Assembly (NCBI RefSeq): GCF_001029435.1
Contig: NZ_LDOV01000018.1
Location: forward strand, 52,031-116,030
DNA: 64,000 nt
Reading direction: 5' to 3'
Source of the DNA: Photobacterium aphoticum
GTDB taxonomy: Bacteria; Pseudomonadota; Gammaproteobacteria; Enterobacterales; Vibrionaceae
Shown here: positions 36,276 through 45,897 of the stretch, piece after piece
Position numbering within the stretch: the first letter of the stretch is position 1
How the letters are laid out: each line of letters starts with the position of its first letter
The notes under the pieces: model-generated
The model's input: only the letters and a program-made list of their open reading frames with translations
Told to the model about the DNA's origin: nothing
The model's database searches: none
Translations under genes and position numbers: made by a program

Positions 36276-37640
36276 ATGAGAACGCCAAAAATCACGTTTA
36301 TCGGCGCGGGTTCAACCATTTTTGTTAAGAACATTCTTGGTGATGTTTTCCATAAACCGGCGCTGAAAAATGCCGACATTGCCCTGATGGATATTGATGA
36401 AGTCCGTTTGGAAGAATCACAAATTGTAGTGAGTAAGTTGATGGAATCCGCCGGTGCGAACGGCCACATTACTTGTCACCTCAATCAGAAAGAAGCCCTG
36501 CAAGACGCCGACTTTGTGGTCGTGGCTTTCCAGATCGGTGGTTACGAGCCTTGCACCGTCACCGACTTTGAAGTGTGTAAGCGTCACGGGTTAGAGCAAA
36601 CCATCGCCGACACCTTAGGCCCTGGCGGTATTATGCGCTCGCTCCGCACCATTCCGCACCTGTGGCAAATCTGTGAAGACATGACTGATGTCTGTCCGAA
36701 TGCCACCATGCTTAACTACGTCAACCCAATGGCAATGAACACTTGGGCGATGTACGAGAAATACCCGCACATCAAACAAGTCGGCCTGTGTCACTCTGTA
36801 CAAGGCACGGCAGAAGAGCTGGCGCGCGATCTGGACATTGATTACCGTGATCTGCGTTTCACCTGCGCTGGTATCAACCACATGGCCTACTACCTGACGC
36901 TGGAAAAGAAAACGGCAGATGGTGAATACGTCGATTTCTACCCAGAGATGCTGGCGGCCTTTGAGCGCGGTGACGTACCAAAGCCAGGACTACACCACAA
37001 CGGACGCTGCGTAAATTTAGTGCGCTATGAGATGTTCAAAAAGCTGGGCTATTTCGTCACAGAATCTTCTGAGCATTTTTCCGAGTACACCCCTTACTTC
37101 ATTAAACCGAACCGTCCTGATCTGATTGAACGTTACAAAGTGCCACTCGACGAATACCCAAAACGTTGTGTAGAGCAAATCGCGAGCTGGAAACAAGATT
37201 TAGAAGCCTTTAAAACGGCCGATAAGATTGAAGTGAAAGAATCCCATGAATATGCCAGCACCATCATGAATGCCATTTGGACAGGGGTCCCGAGTGTGAT
37301 TTACGGCAACGTAAAAAATGACGGTTTGATCGACAACCTGCCACAAGGCTGCTGTGTAGAAGTGGCGTGTCTGGTGGATGCCAATGGGATCCAGCCAACG
37401 AAAGTCGGCAAAATCCCTAACCATTTAGCGGCGCTGATGCAGACCAACGTGAATGTTCAGACCCTGCTGACAGAAGCCATTTTGACGGAAAACCGCGATC
37501 GCATCTATCACGCTGCCATGCTGGATCCGCACACAGCTGCCGTATTAGGCATTGAGGAAATCTACGCACTGGTTGATGACTTAATTGAAGCGCATCAAGG
37601 CTGGCTGCTTGCTTGGTGTCATCAGGAATCACATCAATAA
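36276..37640 (+). CDS. melA: Alpha-galactosidase MelA (glycoside hydrolase family 4)
   Basis: 454 residues (E. coli MelA is 451). The NAD-binding loop ITFIGAGSTIFVKNILGD opens the protein, and the family 4 metal and catalytic motifs follow: NPMAMNTWAM, GLCHSVQGTAEEL with the Mn-ligand Cys, and GINHMAYYL. The enzyme hydrolyses melibiose to galactose and glucose in the cytoplasm by an NAD- and Mn-dependent redox route. It heads the melAB operon and is activated by MelR. It looks intact. Confidence 0.95.
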   Translation: MRTPKITFIGAGSTIFVKNILGDVFHKPALKNADIALMDIDEVRLEESQIVVSKLMESAGANGHITCHLNQKEALQDADFVVVAFQIGGYEPCTVTDFEVCKRHGLEQTIADTLGPGGIMRSLRTIPHLWQICEDMTDVCPNATMLNYVNPMAMNTWAMYEKYPHIKQVGLCHSVQGTAEELARDLDIDYRDLRFTCAGINHMAYYLTLEKKTADGEYVDFYPEMLAAFERGDVPKPGLHHNGRCVNLVRYEMFKKLGYFVTESSEHFSEYTPYFIKPNRPDLIERYKVPLDEYPKRCVEQIASWKQDLEAFKTADKIEVKESHEYASTIMNAIWTGVPSVIYGNVKNDGLIDNLPQGCCVEVACLVDANGIQPTKVGKIPNHLAALMQTNVNVQTLLTEAILTENRDRIYHAAMLDPHTAAVLGIEEIYALVDDLIEAHQGWLLAWCHQESHQ

Positions 37641-37648
37641 TCGCGCCT

Positions 37649-37679
37649 TTCGATAGCCCTCACTCTCGGGGCTATCGAA
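37649..37679 (+). other. Perfect 11-bp hairpin between melA and melB
   Basis: TTCGATAGCCC pairs with GGGCTATCGAA around a 9-nt loop, 8 bp past the melA stop. There is no T run, so it is more likely an mRNA-stabilising or processing hairpin than a terminator. Confidence 0.75.
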
Positions 37680-37749
37680 GCCAAGAGATAAACGCAAAAC
37701 AATCAATATAAAAGCAATAAACGAACCTAACGTGAACTCTACTGGACAT

Positions 37750-37770
37750 ACCCCCCTAAATATGGGGGGT
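37750..37770 (+). promoter_or_regulatory. C6/G6 hairpin in front of the melB ribosome binding site
   Basis: ACCCCCC pairs with GGGGGGT around TAAATAT, ending 3 bases before AAGGAG (37774-37779) of melB. A stem of this strength next to a ribosome binding site could set the melA to melB ratio. Confidence 0.55.
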
Positions 37771-37783
37771 GTAAGGAGACCTT

Positions 37784-39211
37784 ATGAGCGTATCTATGAA
37801 CACCAAGCTAAGTTATGGCTTTGGTGCCTTCGGGAAAGATTTTGCTATTACCATCGTGTATATGTATTTGATGTTTTACTACACGGATGTGGCAGGCATT
37901 TCAGCTGCCGTGGTCGGTACCATTTTCCTTGTGGCAAGGATCTGGGATGCGGTGAATGACCCTATCATGGGTTGGATCGTAAACAATACGCAAACCCGCT
38001 GGGGCAAGTTCAAACCGTGGATTTTTATCGGCACCATTGCCAACTCTGTTGTGCTTTACCTACTCTTTAATGCCCACTACTTTGAAGGCCCTTGGCTGAT
38101 TGCCTACGCTGCCGTCACCTACATTTTATGGGGCATGACTTACACCTTGATGGACATTCCATTCTGGTCTTTAGTGCCTACACTCACCTTGGATAAGCGT
38201 GAACGTGAAGAGCTAGTCCCTTACCCTCGCTTCTTTGCCAGCCTGGCGTGGGTGGTCACCGCAGCCATCGCGATGCCTTTCATCAACTACGTCGGTGGTG
38301 AAGACAAAGGCTTTGGGTTCCAGGTATTTACCGTACTCTTAATCGTCTGCTTCCTGTTCTCGACCTACATTACCCTGCGCAATGTGAAAGAGCGTTACTC
38401 ATCCGATAAACTGGATAATGAGCAACCACAAGAGAAAGTGTCACTCAAACAAATGGTGTCGCTGATCTACAAAAACAGTCAGCTCTCTTGCCTGCTTGTG
38501 ATGGCGCTGTCGTACAACCTGGCGACAAATATCATCACAGCCTTTGCGGTGTACTACTTCACCTATGTGGTCGGTAACGAAGAGCTCTTCCCGTACTACA
38601 TGGCGTACGCCGGGATCGCCAACCTGATCACTCTGGTGCTGTTTCCTAAGTTGGCGAAAATCTTCTCTCGCCGCGTGCTGTGGGCCGGTGCCTCTGGCTT
38701 CCCTATCCTTGGCAGCTTGGTGCTGATTTACCTTGGCATGTACGACCAACAAAGCATCATCCTGATTTCCTTGGCCGGTATTTTGCTACAAATCGGTACT
38801 GCGTTGTTCTGGGTACTGAACGTGATTATGGTGGCAGACACCGTGGATTACGGCGAATACAAACTGGGTGTGCGTTGTGAAAGTATTGCGTACTCGGTGC
38901 AGACACTTGTAGTAAAAGCCGGCTCCGCCTTTGCCGCCTTCTTTATCGGTATTGCGCTGACCATCGTTAACTACGTGCCAAATGTTGAGCAGTCACCTGA
39001 AACTATCTTTGGTATGCAATGTGTGATGATTGGCTTGCCAAGTATCTTCTTTGCCATCGCACTGGCACTTTACTACCGATACTACAAACTCAACGGCGCA
39101 TACCATCAGAAGATCCAAGATCACCTGACGGCGAAATATGCCCATGTGACGGCGGAACCGGTGGATGCAGAGAGTGACAATGGCACCGTGAAACCGACGC
39201 CTGCTGTGTAA
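37784..39211 (+). CDS. melB: Melibiose:Na+/H+ symporter MelB
   Basis: 475 residues (E. coli MelB is 473) with about 12 membrane spans. Family motifs: [19 protein letters not shown] at the start, [23 protein letters not shown] with the cation-site aspartates, and RWGKFKPWI. MelB imports melibiose with Na+ or H+ (GPH family, inner membrane). The C-terminal tail is a little longer and acidic. It is the second gene of the operon, translated from AAGGAG at 37774. Confidence 0.95.
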   Translation: MSVSMNTKLSYGFGAFGKDFAITIVYMYLMFYYTDVAGISAAVVGTIFLVARIWDAVNDPIMGWIVNNTQTRWGKFKPWIFIGTIANSVVLYLLFNAHYFEGPWLIAYAAVTYILWGMTYTLMDIPFWSLVPTLTLDKREREELVPYPRFFASLAWVVTAAIAMPFINYVGGEDKGFGFQVFTVLLIVCFLFSTYITLRNVKERYSSDKLDNEQPQEKVSLKQMVSLIYKNSQLSCLLVMALSYNLATNIITAFAVYYFTYVVGNEELFPYYMAYAGIANLITLVLFPKLAKIFSRRVLWAGASGFPILGSLVLIYLGMYDQQSIILISLAGILLQIGTALFWVLNVIMVADTVDYGEYKLGVRCESIAYSVQTLVVKAGSAFAAFFIGIALTIVNYVPNVEQSPETIFGMQCVMIGLPSIFFAIALALYYRYYKLNGAYHQKIQDHLTAKYAHVTAEPVDAESDNGTVKPTPAV

Positions 39212-39238
39212 TACATTCATACATCAAAACGAAACAAG

Positions 39239-39259
39239 GAGCCTCCGTTGAGGCTCTTT
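39239..39259 (+). terminator. Terminator of the mel operon
   Basis: GAGCCTC pairs with GAGGCTC around CGTT and is followed by TTTCATTTTG, 28 bp past melB. Confidence 0.75.
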
Positions 39260-39362
39260 CATTTTGCTGCAAGCTGCTTAAGTTAAATAATTGCTATCCC
39301 ACTGGGATATAAAGCCCGAAAACAGGAGTAGTACAACGGACTTTACTCAATCACGATTCATA

Positions 39363-39698
39363 CTACGAGACGGAAAAAGAAAATGGATCCACCTTAAACG
39401 TCCCTTTTTTGCAACATGGGCACACTTCACCGTTCAATTTTTGATCGGAAATAATATTAGCGGATTCGCATTTTAGACATACCGAGGTTGGCGCTAATGA
39501 ATCAATCATGAATTCATGACCGCAATCTAAGCATAAATGAGGGTCATCATTGCCTATACAATGTGATAAGTCATCCATATATGGGTGATATACGTACTGC
39601 TTTTGTCCCTTATCATCAAGGTAATATGCATTAGCATCAGACCAAGATTCGATACTCTTCTTGCAATGCGTGCAAACAAACATTGTTGATATTGCCAT
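39363..39698 (-). CDS. Cysteine-rich zinc-ribbon protein, 111 residues
   Basis: Four CxxC pairs (CTHC, CLDC, CLKC, CPCC) suggest two zinc ribbons, at about residues 9-59 and 74-98. No signal peptide is present. A role in binding nucleic acid or protein is possible, but the family is not recognised. It lies 41 bp downstream of the ADP-ribosylglycohydrolase gene on the same strand, so the two may be cotranscribed. AT-rich codon use marks the start of the accessory island. Confidence 0.65.
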   Translation of the reverse strand: MAISTMFVCTHCKKSIESWSDANAYYLDDKGQKQYVYHPYMDDLSHCIGNDDPHLCLDCGHEFMIDSLAPTSVCLKCESANIISDQKLNGEVCPCCKKGTFKVDPFSFSVS

Positions 39699-39738
39699 AA
39701 CTTAATATTCCGAAGACAAATTTGAATGTTTAAATAAT

Positions 39739-41016
39739 TTATTCACCATGCAGGCTCAGTAAATGATGCATATTGTTTAGCCAACGTGTTACCGACCCAT
39801 TTCTGATATTTGACACTATCACACCATCCCAAAAGCGTTCTGTTCTCACAAGGCGTATCATCCAGCAAATACAATCTCGGAAAGAAGCTTGACGTAACCA
39901 CGCGTCAAAATCAGTGAACGCGTCGATATCGTTCACATAAAAGGGAGCATTGTAGTCAATATGTGTAACCATAAGATCATGATCATATGCCATCGAATAC
40001 AATGCAATATCTGCAGGGTCTTGACGCTCAATATGTACCGAGACTTCAGAAACAAAGTCTTTGACCTGCTGATTAGTCGGACGCTGAAGTAACCACATGG
40101 CGGTATCACTAATTTGACTCTCCCATGCTAACTTAAGCTGCCACTTTGATGGTATGGCCGATACGCCATAGTAAGCCCCTGCAAGCTGGCCAAATATTGC
40201 AGCCGTTGTATCAGCATCATCCCCCAAATTAGCAGCCAATAGAGCGCCATCTTCAAAGCTATCACTATTTACAAAACACCAAAGTGCGGCCTCTAAAGAG
40301 GCAACAACATAACCCGTGCCATGAATACTTTCTCGTGATTTACTGAAAAACTGACACTCTGCAATAGCACGAACCTCAGGGTGACAATCCTTTGAAAACT
40401 GCAAGTAATCCGTAAGCGTCGTTTTCAAAAATACTTCACGGTCAGCTATGTGTTCACTATTTAGCAATCGGTGAATGAGCAATGTCATGATTTCACACGC
40501 TTGAACGCATCGCTCTTCTCCGTGTGTTGTCAGTGAGCTTAAATTGGCCGCCTGCATCGCGTGTTGCTCATTATCATGTGCGAAAAACAGAGCTATCGGC
40601 GCAACACGCATCAGACTACCGTTACCTGCCGAAAAATGGGACGTAGAGCCTGATTGAGGATTACCTGTCCTTTCATAACTGGACAACGCGGTTTGAACCG
40701 TCATACCAATATCAAAGCACGTACCATTACATGAATTCTCACCATGACGGTACCAACGAACATATCTCTGCATCTGATCATTTAAGTCCATACCGCCCTT
40801 TTCAATCAAACTATCTGCCAGGCACAGCATCATGGATGTATCATCAGTCCATTGCCCTGGTTCTAAATCAAATGGGCCTCCCCCTACCATATCGGTTAAA
40901 GCGGTATAACTGTCCTTAGGTTTAAACTCTAAGGCCGTACCTAATGCATCTCCGGCTGCAAGTCCTAGCAATGCACCTGTTGCACGGGAGATTTGAAATT
41001 CTTTTACTGTTTCCAA
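39739..41016 (-). CDS. ADP-ribosylglycohydrolase family protein with C-terminal extension
   Basis: 425 residues from a TTG at 41016; no ATG precedes the conserved ATGALLGLAAGDALG block. Mg2+ ligands appear as WTDDTSMML and GDDADTTAAIFGQLAGA, with GNGSLMRVAP in between, as in DraG-type hydrolases that remove ADP-ribose from proteins or other targets. The domain ends near residue 300. The last 110-120 residues (with RTERFWDGVIVSN) are an extra domain that I do not recognise. Such enzymes reverse toxic or regulatory ADP-ribosylation. No ADP-ribosyltransferase is seen next to it. Neighbours are two Cys-rich proteins and a WYL regulator. Confidence 0.85.
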   Translation of the reverse strand: METVKEFQISRATGALLGLAAGDALGTALEFKPKDSYTALTDMVGGGPFDLEPGQWTDDTSMMLCLADSLIEKGGMDLNDQMQRYVRWYRHGENSCNGTCFDIGMTVQTALSSYERTGNPQSGSTSHFSAGNGSLMRVAPIALFFAHDNEQHAMQAANLSSLTTHGEERCVQACEIMTLLIHRLLNSEHIADREVFLKTTLTDYLQFSKDCHPEVRAIAECQFFSKSRESIHGTGYVVASLEAALWCFVNSDSFEDGALLAANLGDDADTTAAIFGQLAGAYYGVSAIPSKWQLKLAWESQISDTAMWLLQRPTNQQVKDFVSEVSVHIERQDPADIALYSMAYDHDLMVTHIDYNAPFYVNDIDAFTDFDAWLRQASFRDCICWMIRLVRTERFWDGVIVSNIRNGSVTRWLNNMHHLLSLHGE

Positions 41017-41126
41017 GTTATTTAACTCTCAGATTGATTTGCCCATTGACCGTCGTGAAATGAGTCTGATAATTTATCAGTTAATACTCTTTTGATAGAT
41101 TTCGCTTCGTTTCTCGTTAGTGATTA

Positions 41127-41798
41127 TTAATACACCACCCCTAGATGATGGCTAGCACACCCTTGGCACATTCTTTTATCGAACATATGGCCAACATTGT
41201 TATAGGTACAACAATAGTCACAAAACTTGAAATACTTACTACGCAACACCTTTGCGTACTCCGCTTCTATTTTGCAATCTAAAGGCAGCTCCTTGACGAG
41301 AATCCATTGACCTACAGGTGTATGCGGCCCATCCCAGTTAATCACTGAAACTTCTATTGTTATACCCGTTTCTGTTCTTGTTATCCGTATATCATCTCGC
41401 ACAGAATCATATATACCAGATAGATCAATGTTACCTCTTAGAAAATGGGCTTCGCTACTCTGAATTAACGAAGTGATCACCGTTTCACGCCAGAATTCGG
41501 GATTCACAACAATGTCACTATCACTGTTATTCGTCACATAATGAGAAAGAGCAACATCACCACAAGCGTCAATTGATTTGCCAGTGAAACGTTCAAACTC
41601 TCCAGAGATAAGGGTGCGAATTTCATTTGAGTCTTTAGGCACAGCACGATAGCCGATACCATCACGCAGAGCATGCCATAAATAAAGATCACCATTTCGT
41701 TGCCAAGTCTCTGGCTGAATTTTCATTAAGCCAGCAAAGGTTAAATAACCTTTTGGTGATAGAGGGAGAGGTGTTAATAAATCATCATCAAAACACAT
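41127..41798 (-). CDS. Hypothetical protein with C-terminal zinc-binding Cys cluster, 223 residues
   Basis: Not recognised. The N-terminal 180 residues are mixed alpha/beta with no clear motif. The C-terminus has CDYCCTYNNVGHMFDKRMCQGC followed by SHHLGVVY; part of this (CDYCC and CQGC) is a likely zinc ribbon. It runs toward the ADP-ribosylglycohydrolase gene on the same strand, 110 bp away, and is divergent from the WYL regulator. Transcription could be shared with the downstream pair. Confidence 0.6.
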   Translation of the reverse strand: MCFDDDLLTPLPLSPKGYLTFAGLMKIQPETWQRNGDLYLWHALRDGIGYRAVPKDSNEIRTLISGEFERFTGKSIDACGDVALSHYVTNNSDSDIVVNPEFWRETVITSLIQSSEAHFLRGNIDLSGIYDSVRDDIRITRTETGITIEVSVINWDGPHTPVGQWILVKELPLDCKIEAEYAKVLRSKYFKFCDYCCTYNNVGHMFDKRMCQGCASHHLGVVY

Positions 41799-42064
41799 GT
41801 TATTCTTCTTCGGTAGACAAACCTATTGTTTAAATTTTGTTGATTGTTTCCACGTTATCTAGATCTCAGATTCATCAACCAGTGACTTTCATTGGGTGAA
41901 TCTTATGGTCCAGATTTCTTTTCGGTATCATGCTCACTTTAGCTTTACTTTCTTCACTATCTGGAACGTGCATTTTTCCATTTCTATTCACTGTCTATGA
42001 GCGCTATACTAACGACATTGGCGACAAAAAATGTCGCCTATTGAAATTTTTCATCGGTCGAAAT
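41799..42064. promoter_or_regulatory. Divergent promoter region with palindromic operator candidate of the WYL gene
   Basis: A -10 box TATACT lies at 42005-42010 on the plus strand. Ten bases downstream, at 42020-42038, GGCGACA is followed by five A and then TGTCGCC, a perfect 7-bp palindrome that would cover the transcription start. A second inverted repeat, AGATTCA (41868-41874) with TGAATCT (41897-41903), lies nearer the minus-strand gene. WYL repressors of defence loci (CapW, BrxR) bind inverted repeats at their own promoters, so autoregulation is plausible. Confidence 0.55.
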
Positions 42065-43081
42065 ATGAGTTTACAAATACAACGTTATCAAAAAGTCTTA
42101 GAATCTATTCCCTGCTACCCAGAGCGCATTTCAAGCCTCGAGCTCAAGGAGCGATTACAATCAGCAGGATTACTAAGTGCCAAAGCTGATGAAAAAAGCC
42201 AATTGCGTACGGTTCAGCGTTGTATCAATGCTGTCGTGGCAGATCACGCGAGTATTGAAATAGATGATGCGAGCAGACCATACTCATACCAAATTGCTAA
42301 GGGTCATCGTCACCCTGTCAAGCCCGATGGCATGTCTTCTGTGGTCTCTCTACAAGTGATTGAAAAAGAAATCAAAGCAATGCTCCCCCCTACTCTCCGC
42401 TCTGATGTTGATTCTATTTTTTCATCACTTAAGCAAGTCAATACGAAACAAACCAAACTATGGCGAGAGCGGTTCTGTTATTTCCAAAGCGAACATCCTT
42501 TGCTCGCCTCGACTGTTAACAATGCGTTTTTTAAGCTAATTGAAACTGCGCTACTCAATAAAAGAGATATTGCTTTTACTTATCAAAAACGAGGGGCGGC
42601 AGAGCCTAAGAATTACCTTTCAACCCCTTTAGGGCTGTTTCTCCACGGCAATAGTTTTTATCTTGTTGGGCTAATTCCCGGCACACTCGATGACTTTCGT
42701 ATTTTTGCTCTGCACCGTATTCATAGCCTAAAGCTCAGCTTTAGCAGTACAAAAACATTAGAGCAGTTTAATATTCGAGAATATGTTCAGCAGAATGCTC
42801 GCCACTTTTTTGGCGGAGATATACAGAAAGTCGTTCTTAAAATTGAAAACTACCATGGCCTGCACCTGATTGAAGAGACCTTACTTTCTACAGAACAAAA
42901 AATCCTCTGCCATGAAAATGGCTATACCACAATAGAAGCCGAAGTTCGCGACAGTCATGCTTTTGAATGGTGGTTAATGAAGCATGCCAATATTATCGAG
43001 GTAGTTACTCCACTCACACTGAGAGAGAAAATTATCGACAACCTCAAAGCAGGATTAAAAATGTACAACATTCAATCATGA
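42065..43081 (+). CDS. WYL-domain transcriptional regulator
   Basis: 338 residues from the ATG at 42065 (MSLQIQRYQKV), since the upstream 45 codons cover the probable promoter and palindrome. A winged helix-turn-helix (about residues 1-75, with SSLELKERLQSAGLLSAKAD and RTVQRCINAVV) is followed by the WYL domain: FTYQKRG, LSTPLGLFLHGNSFYLVGL and FRIFALHRIHSLKLSF, then a WCX-like C-terminal part. Proteins of this layout (CapW, BrxR, PafBC class) sense nucleic-acid or damage signals and repress or activate defence genes. It converges tail to tail with the helicase operon. Confidence 0.85.
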   Translation: MSLQIQRYQKVLESIPCYPERISSLELKERLQSAGLLSAKADEKSQLRTVQRCINAVVADHASIEIDDASRPYSYQIAKGHRHPVKPDGMSSVVSLQVIEKEIKAMLPPTLRSDVDSIFSSLKQVNTKQTKLWRERFCYFQSEHPLLASTVNNAFFKLIETALLNKRDIAFTYQKRGAAEPKNYLSTPLGLFLHGNSFYLVGLIPGTLDDFRIFALHRIHSLKLSFSSTKTLEQFNIREYVQQNARHFFGGDIQKVVLKIENYHGLHLIEETLLSTEQKILCHENGYTTIEAEVRDSHAFEWWLMKHANIIEVVTPLTLREKIIDNLKAGLKMYNIQS

Positions 43082-43143
43082 TGTCGTGGCTTTATAAATT
43101 TAGTCGGTATTTGATGTCAGATGTTTTATTAGCACTATGGTTT

Positions 43144-43171
43144 GAGTCGCCGAGTATCACTCGGTCGACTC
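43144..43171. terminator. Hairpin between convergent WYL and helicase genes
   Basis: GAGTCG-CCGAG pairs with CTCGG-T-CGACTC (11 bp with one bulge). There is no T run. It lies in the only intergenic space between the two 3' ends and may act as a shared weak terminator. Confidence 0.45.
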
Positions 43172-43221
43172 ACCATTCCTAAAATCAATGTTGCTGAGTT
43201 AATTCCACAAGACCGACCAAA

Positions 43222-45897
43222 TCACTTAAATTTTGCAGGATAGGGATCAATGATTTTATCCCCCATTATTTGTTCTGGTTGCTTCAAATAGCATTTCCAA
43301 TGCTGCGCTTTTCCTGTCCCTACATGCGCATCATGATCATCAAGTAGGCATTTATCTAGCTTGTTTTCAGCACGGATCTTACGCTCCAAAAAAGAAGCCA
43401 GCTGATCTTCATCAAATGAGTGTTCCAAATAGGGAAAACTGATCTTCAACTCGCCTTGTGGACCGTTTTTATACTGCCGGTTAACCTTGCTAAATAGCCG
43501 ATCTAGTCTCCCAACACGTTGTTCATGATCGCCCGGATTCCCAGCTATACCGTAGTGATGAACCTGATTACACTGCAGATGCAAGTTAACACCTTCTTGA
43601 AAAACAGATGTTGCCACCAAAACATTAGGATAAAACGGCGAATTAAAGCTCAACTGTAGACTATCGCGGTTTGAGGTTTCACCGCTTGCAAACGCCGCTG
43701 GTGATGTATGCCCTTTGAGAGCTCGCCAGTCGTTATCGTATTCATCAAGGCCCACACGAGCGATCTTTTTACACACATCTTCAAAGGTTTCTAGTACGGC
43801 TTTGAAATACCACAACAACATAGAGTCTGATAACTTTGTCGCTGTATGTTGAATAAAGTCTATGTAACGCGCATGCGCGCTCTCTCCGCTTTTATGTAAG
43901 CGACTGTTTTTATCAAATTGATAGAACCAGCAGAACAGTTCCACCATCACAGGACTTGCAAACAAAACACCCGCCTTGAAATAGTTAGCAAAGTTCTCTT
44001 TTGTTGCAGCGTTCCATTTACGGAACCGCGCTTTCTCAGTATCACTCAACTGTTCAAACAGGTGCTGCCAAATGGTTGGCAGATTTTCGCTGATTTGTGT
44101 CTCTTCATTAACAGCAACGTTATTCAACTGATGTCGCTGCGCTCTTTGATACATCGCGGCCGTTGAATACGTCGCACGTTTACGATCACCACTTTGTTGC
44201 TCAAAATGATAACCGTACGCTTCTTTTTCATAATCCAGTGAGGGTTCTAAAAAGAGCGAAAAAATACTTTCAGGCTTACGAAAACGCAGGCCGACATTGG
44301 TACATTCGGTGTTTCGTGTATCTTCCAACGCGTTAGGATCACGCTTCTTCACCACAAACAACTCTGTGATACGCGAACGCAGTTGATTGTCATCGGCACT
44401 TAGCTCACTCGTATCTTCATCATCTTCTGACAAAGGCTCTTCAAACTCTTCGGCATGGTTAAAATAACGGTTTAACCAAACGCGACTCCAATGACTTTGC
44501 TGCCACGCTTTTAATTCGCTTTCATTAAGCTCAAGGGCTTTCGCTATTTGATGACCCAACACGTTATCGTATCGAGTATTCACTCGCTTTGTCAGTTCTC
44601 GTACTGAGGGGATACGGCGCACAAAAACCAAATGCTTGATATCATCAAGGCCGTCTGGCGTAAGCATTTCAGGTACAAATATATCAACTAGCGCTTTATA
44701 TTTTGGATGTTCGGGAAATTCATTGAAACAGCCGTAATACTCTTGGCTCAATTGATGCAGAAGCTCGGTATCAGGCGCTTTGCTAAATGCGTCTTTTCCA
44801 TGTTCATTTGTTTGCTGTTCAGCATCCTGTTTAATCGCTTGTCGATCATGCTCACCAAAGGACTCAAATCCTTCAAGATAACCGTAAAGAAACTGTCGGT
44901 TAGATGCTTTTGCTTGAAACTGTTTCACCAACTGGCGCTGATAAAGCCCAAAAAACAGTTCTGCATTTTGGTTCTCCGCAAACGAAACAGGATGTGCAAT
45001 CTCTTTACGATAATGCTGCTTGGCATAATGCACCCCATTTTTTCCTTGTAAGAGGCGCAGACGTCGTAAACCATATTTCGTGAGTAAATGAGCCGCATCG
45101 AAATCATTCTGTGTCACGCTATTTATCAAGTCATCTTCCGCAGCAAAATAACGCAATATATTCGCGACATCATTTACGGATGAATGCGTCGGCGTGGCTG
45201 TCATCAGTAATACGCGTTTTGCTAATGGGCACTCGCCTTCCCCTTCGCCAAAAAAGGCTTTCGCTGCGGCCACTTTTTGAGAGCCACCTTCACGTGCACG
45301 TAAGTAGTGCGCCTCATCGATCACTAACAGATCGAACCCTTCTTGGTTCAGGTAATTCATGACACGCACTTTTAGTTCAAGTGCATGTTCACGCGCTAAT
45401 CCAGCCTTATCTGTACCGTCAGATTCTTTCGTTAATCCACTCAACGCATGAATGGTGGTGAAGTACACATGGTGATCTCCCTTACCAACACGTTCAATCA
45501 TTGCTTCTAATTTGGACTCAGGCTCTGCTACCTCCAATGGCTTGCGCGACTCACCATGCCAATGATCTTGCTCAAACGCACCAAATTCCCCTTTCCATTG
45601 AGAGCAAATATTTTTATTGGGTGCAATCACCAATATTTTTGCATCGGGTTTCAGCTGTTGCAGTAAACGGATCACCCCTATCGCTTGAAAGGTTTTGCCC
45701 ATACCAACCTCATCCGCCAGCAGAGCAAGGTGATGCTGTTGCAGCAAACGACAAAGATAGGCAACACCTTCCGCTTGCTTCGCGGCCATTGAGGTGCTTA
45801 GACCTGCTTGGTAGCGCCACTCTTTATTACCTTCGTCAAAGCTCATCTGCTGTGACACGGCTTCTGGCGTTATTGTCGCCCAATCAGATAGAAACAT
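43222..45897 (-). CDS. SNF2-type DEAH helicase of a three-gene operon
   Basis: 891 residues from the ATG at 45897 (AAGGTAAGTG upstream), overlapping the PLD gene end by 14 bp; an upstream in-frame ATG at 45942 is also possible. First RecA domain: LLADEVGMGKTFQAIGV (Walker A, about residue 62), ILVIAPNKNICSQWKGEF (Ia), LVIDEAHYLRAR (DEAH), LLMTATPTHSS (III). Second RecA domain: VLVATSVFQEGVNLHLQCNQ (V) and GNPGDHEQRVGRLDR (VI). A large insert lies between the two. The architecture is that of SNF2/RapA-like translocases seen in phage defence systems. It acts in the cytoplasm on DNA or RNA-protein complexes. Confidence 0.88.
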   Translation of the reverse strand: MFLSDWATITPEAVSQQMSFDEGNKEWRYQAGLSTSMAAKQAEGVAYLCRLLQQHHLALLADEVGMGKTFQAIGVIRLLQQLKPDAKILVIAPNKNICSQWKGEFGAFEQDHWHGESRKPLEVAEPESKLEAMIERVGKGDHHVYFTTIHALSGLTKESDGTDKAGLAREHALELKVRVMNYLNQEGFDLLVIDEAHYLRAREGGSQKVAAAKAFFGEGEGECPLAKRVLLMTATPTHSSVNDVANILRYFAAEDDLINSVTQNDFDAAHLLTKYGLRRLRLLQGKNGVHYAKQHYRKEIAHPVSFAENQNAELFFGLYQRQLVKQFQAKASNRQFLYGYLEGFESFGEHDRQAIKQDAEQQTNEHGKDAFSKAPDTELLHQLSQEYYGCFNEFPEHPKYKALVDIFVPEMLTPDGLDDIKHLVFVRRIPSVRELTKRVNTRYDNVLGHQIAKALELNESELKAWQQSHWSRVWLNRYFNHAEEFEEPLSEDDEDTSELSADDNQLRSRITELFVVKKRDPNALEDTRNTECTNVGLRFRKPESIFSLFLEPSLDYEKEAYGYHFEQQSGDRKRATYSTAAMYQRAQRHQLNNVAVNEETQISENLPTIWQHLFEQLSDTEKARFRKWNAATKENFANYFKAGVLFASPVMVELFCWFYQFDKNSRLHKSGESAHARYIDFIQHTATKLSDSMLLWYFKAVLETFEDVCKKIARVGLDEYDNDWRALKGHTSPAAFASGETSNRDSLQLSFNSPFYPNVLVATSVFQEGVNLHLQCNQVHHYGIAGNPGDHEQRVGRLDRLFSKVNRQYKNGPQGELKISFPYLEHSFDEDQLASFLERKIRAENKLDKCLLDDHDAHVGTGKAQHWKCYLKQPEQIMGDKIIDPYPAKFK

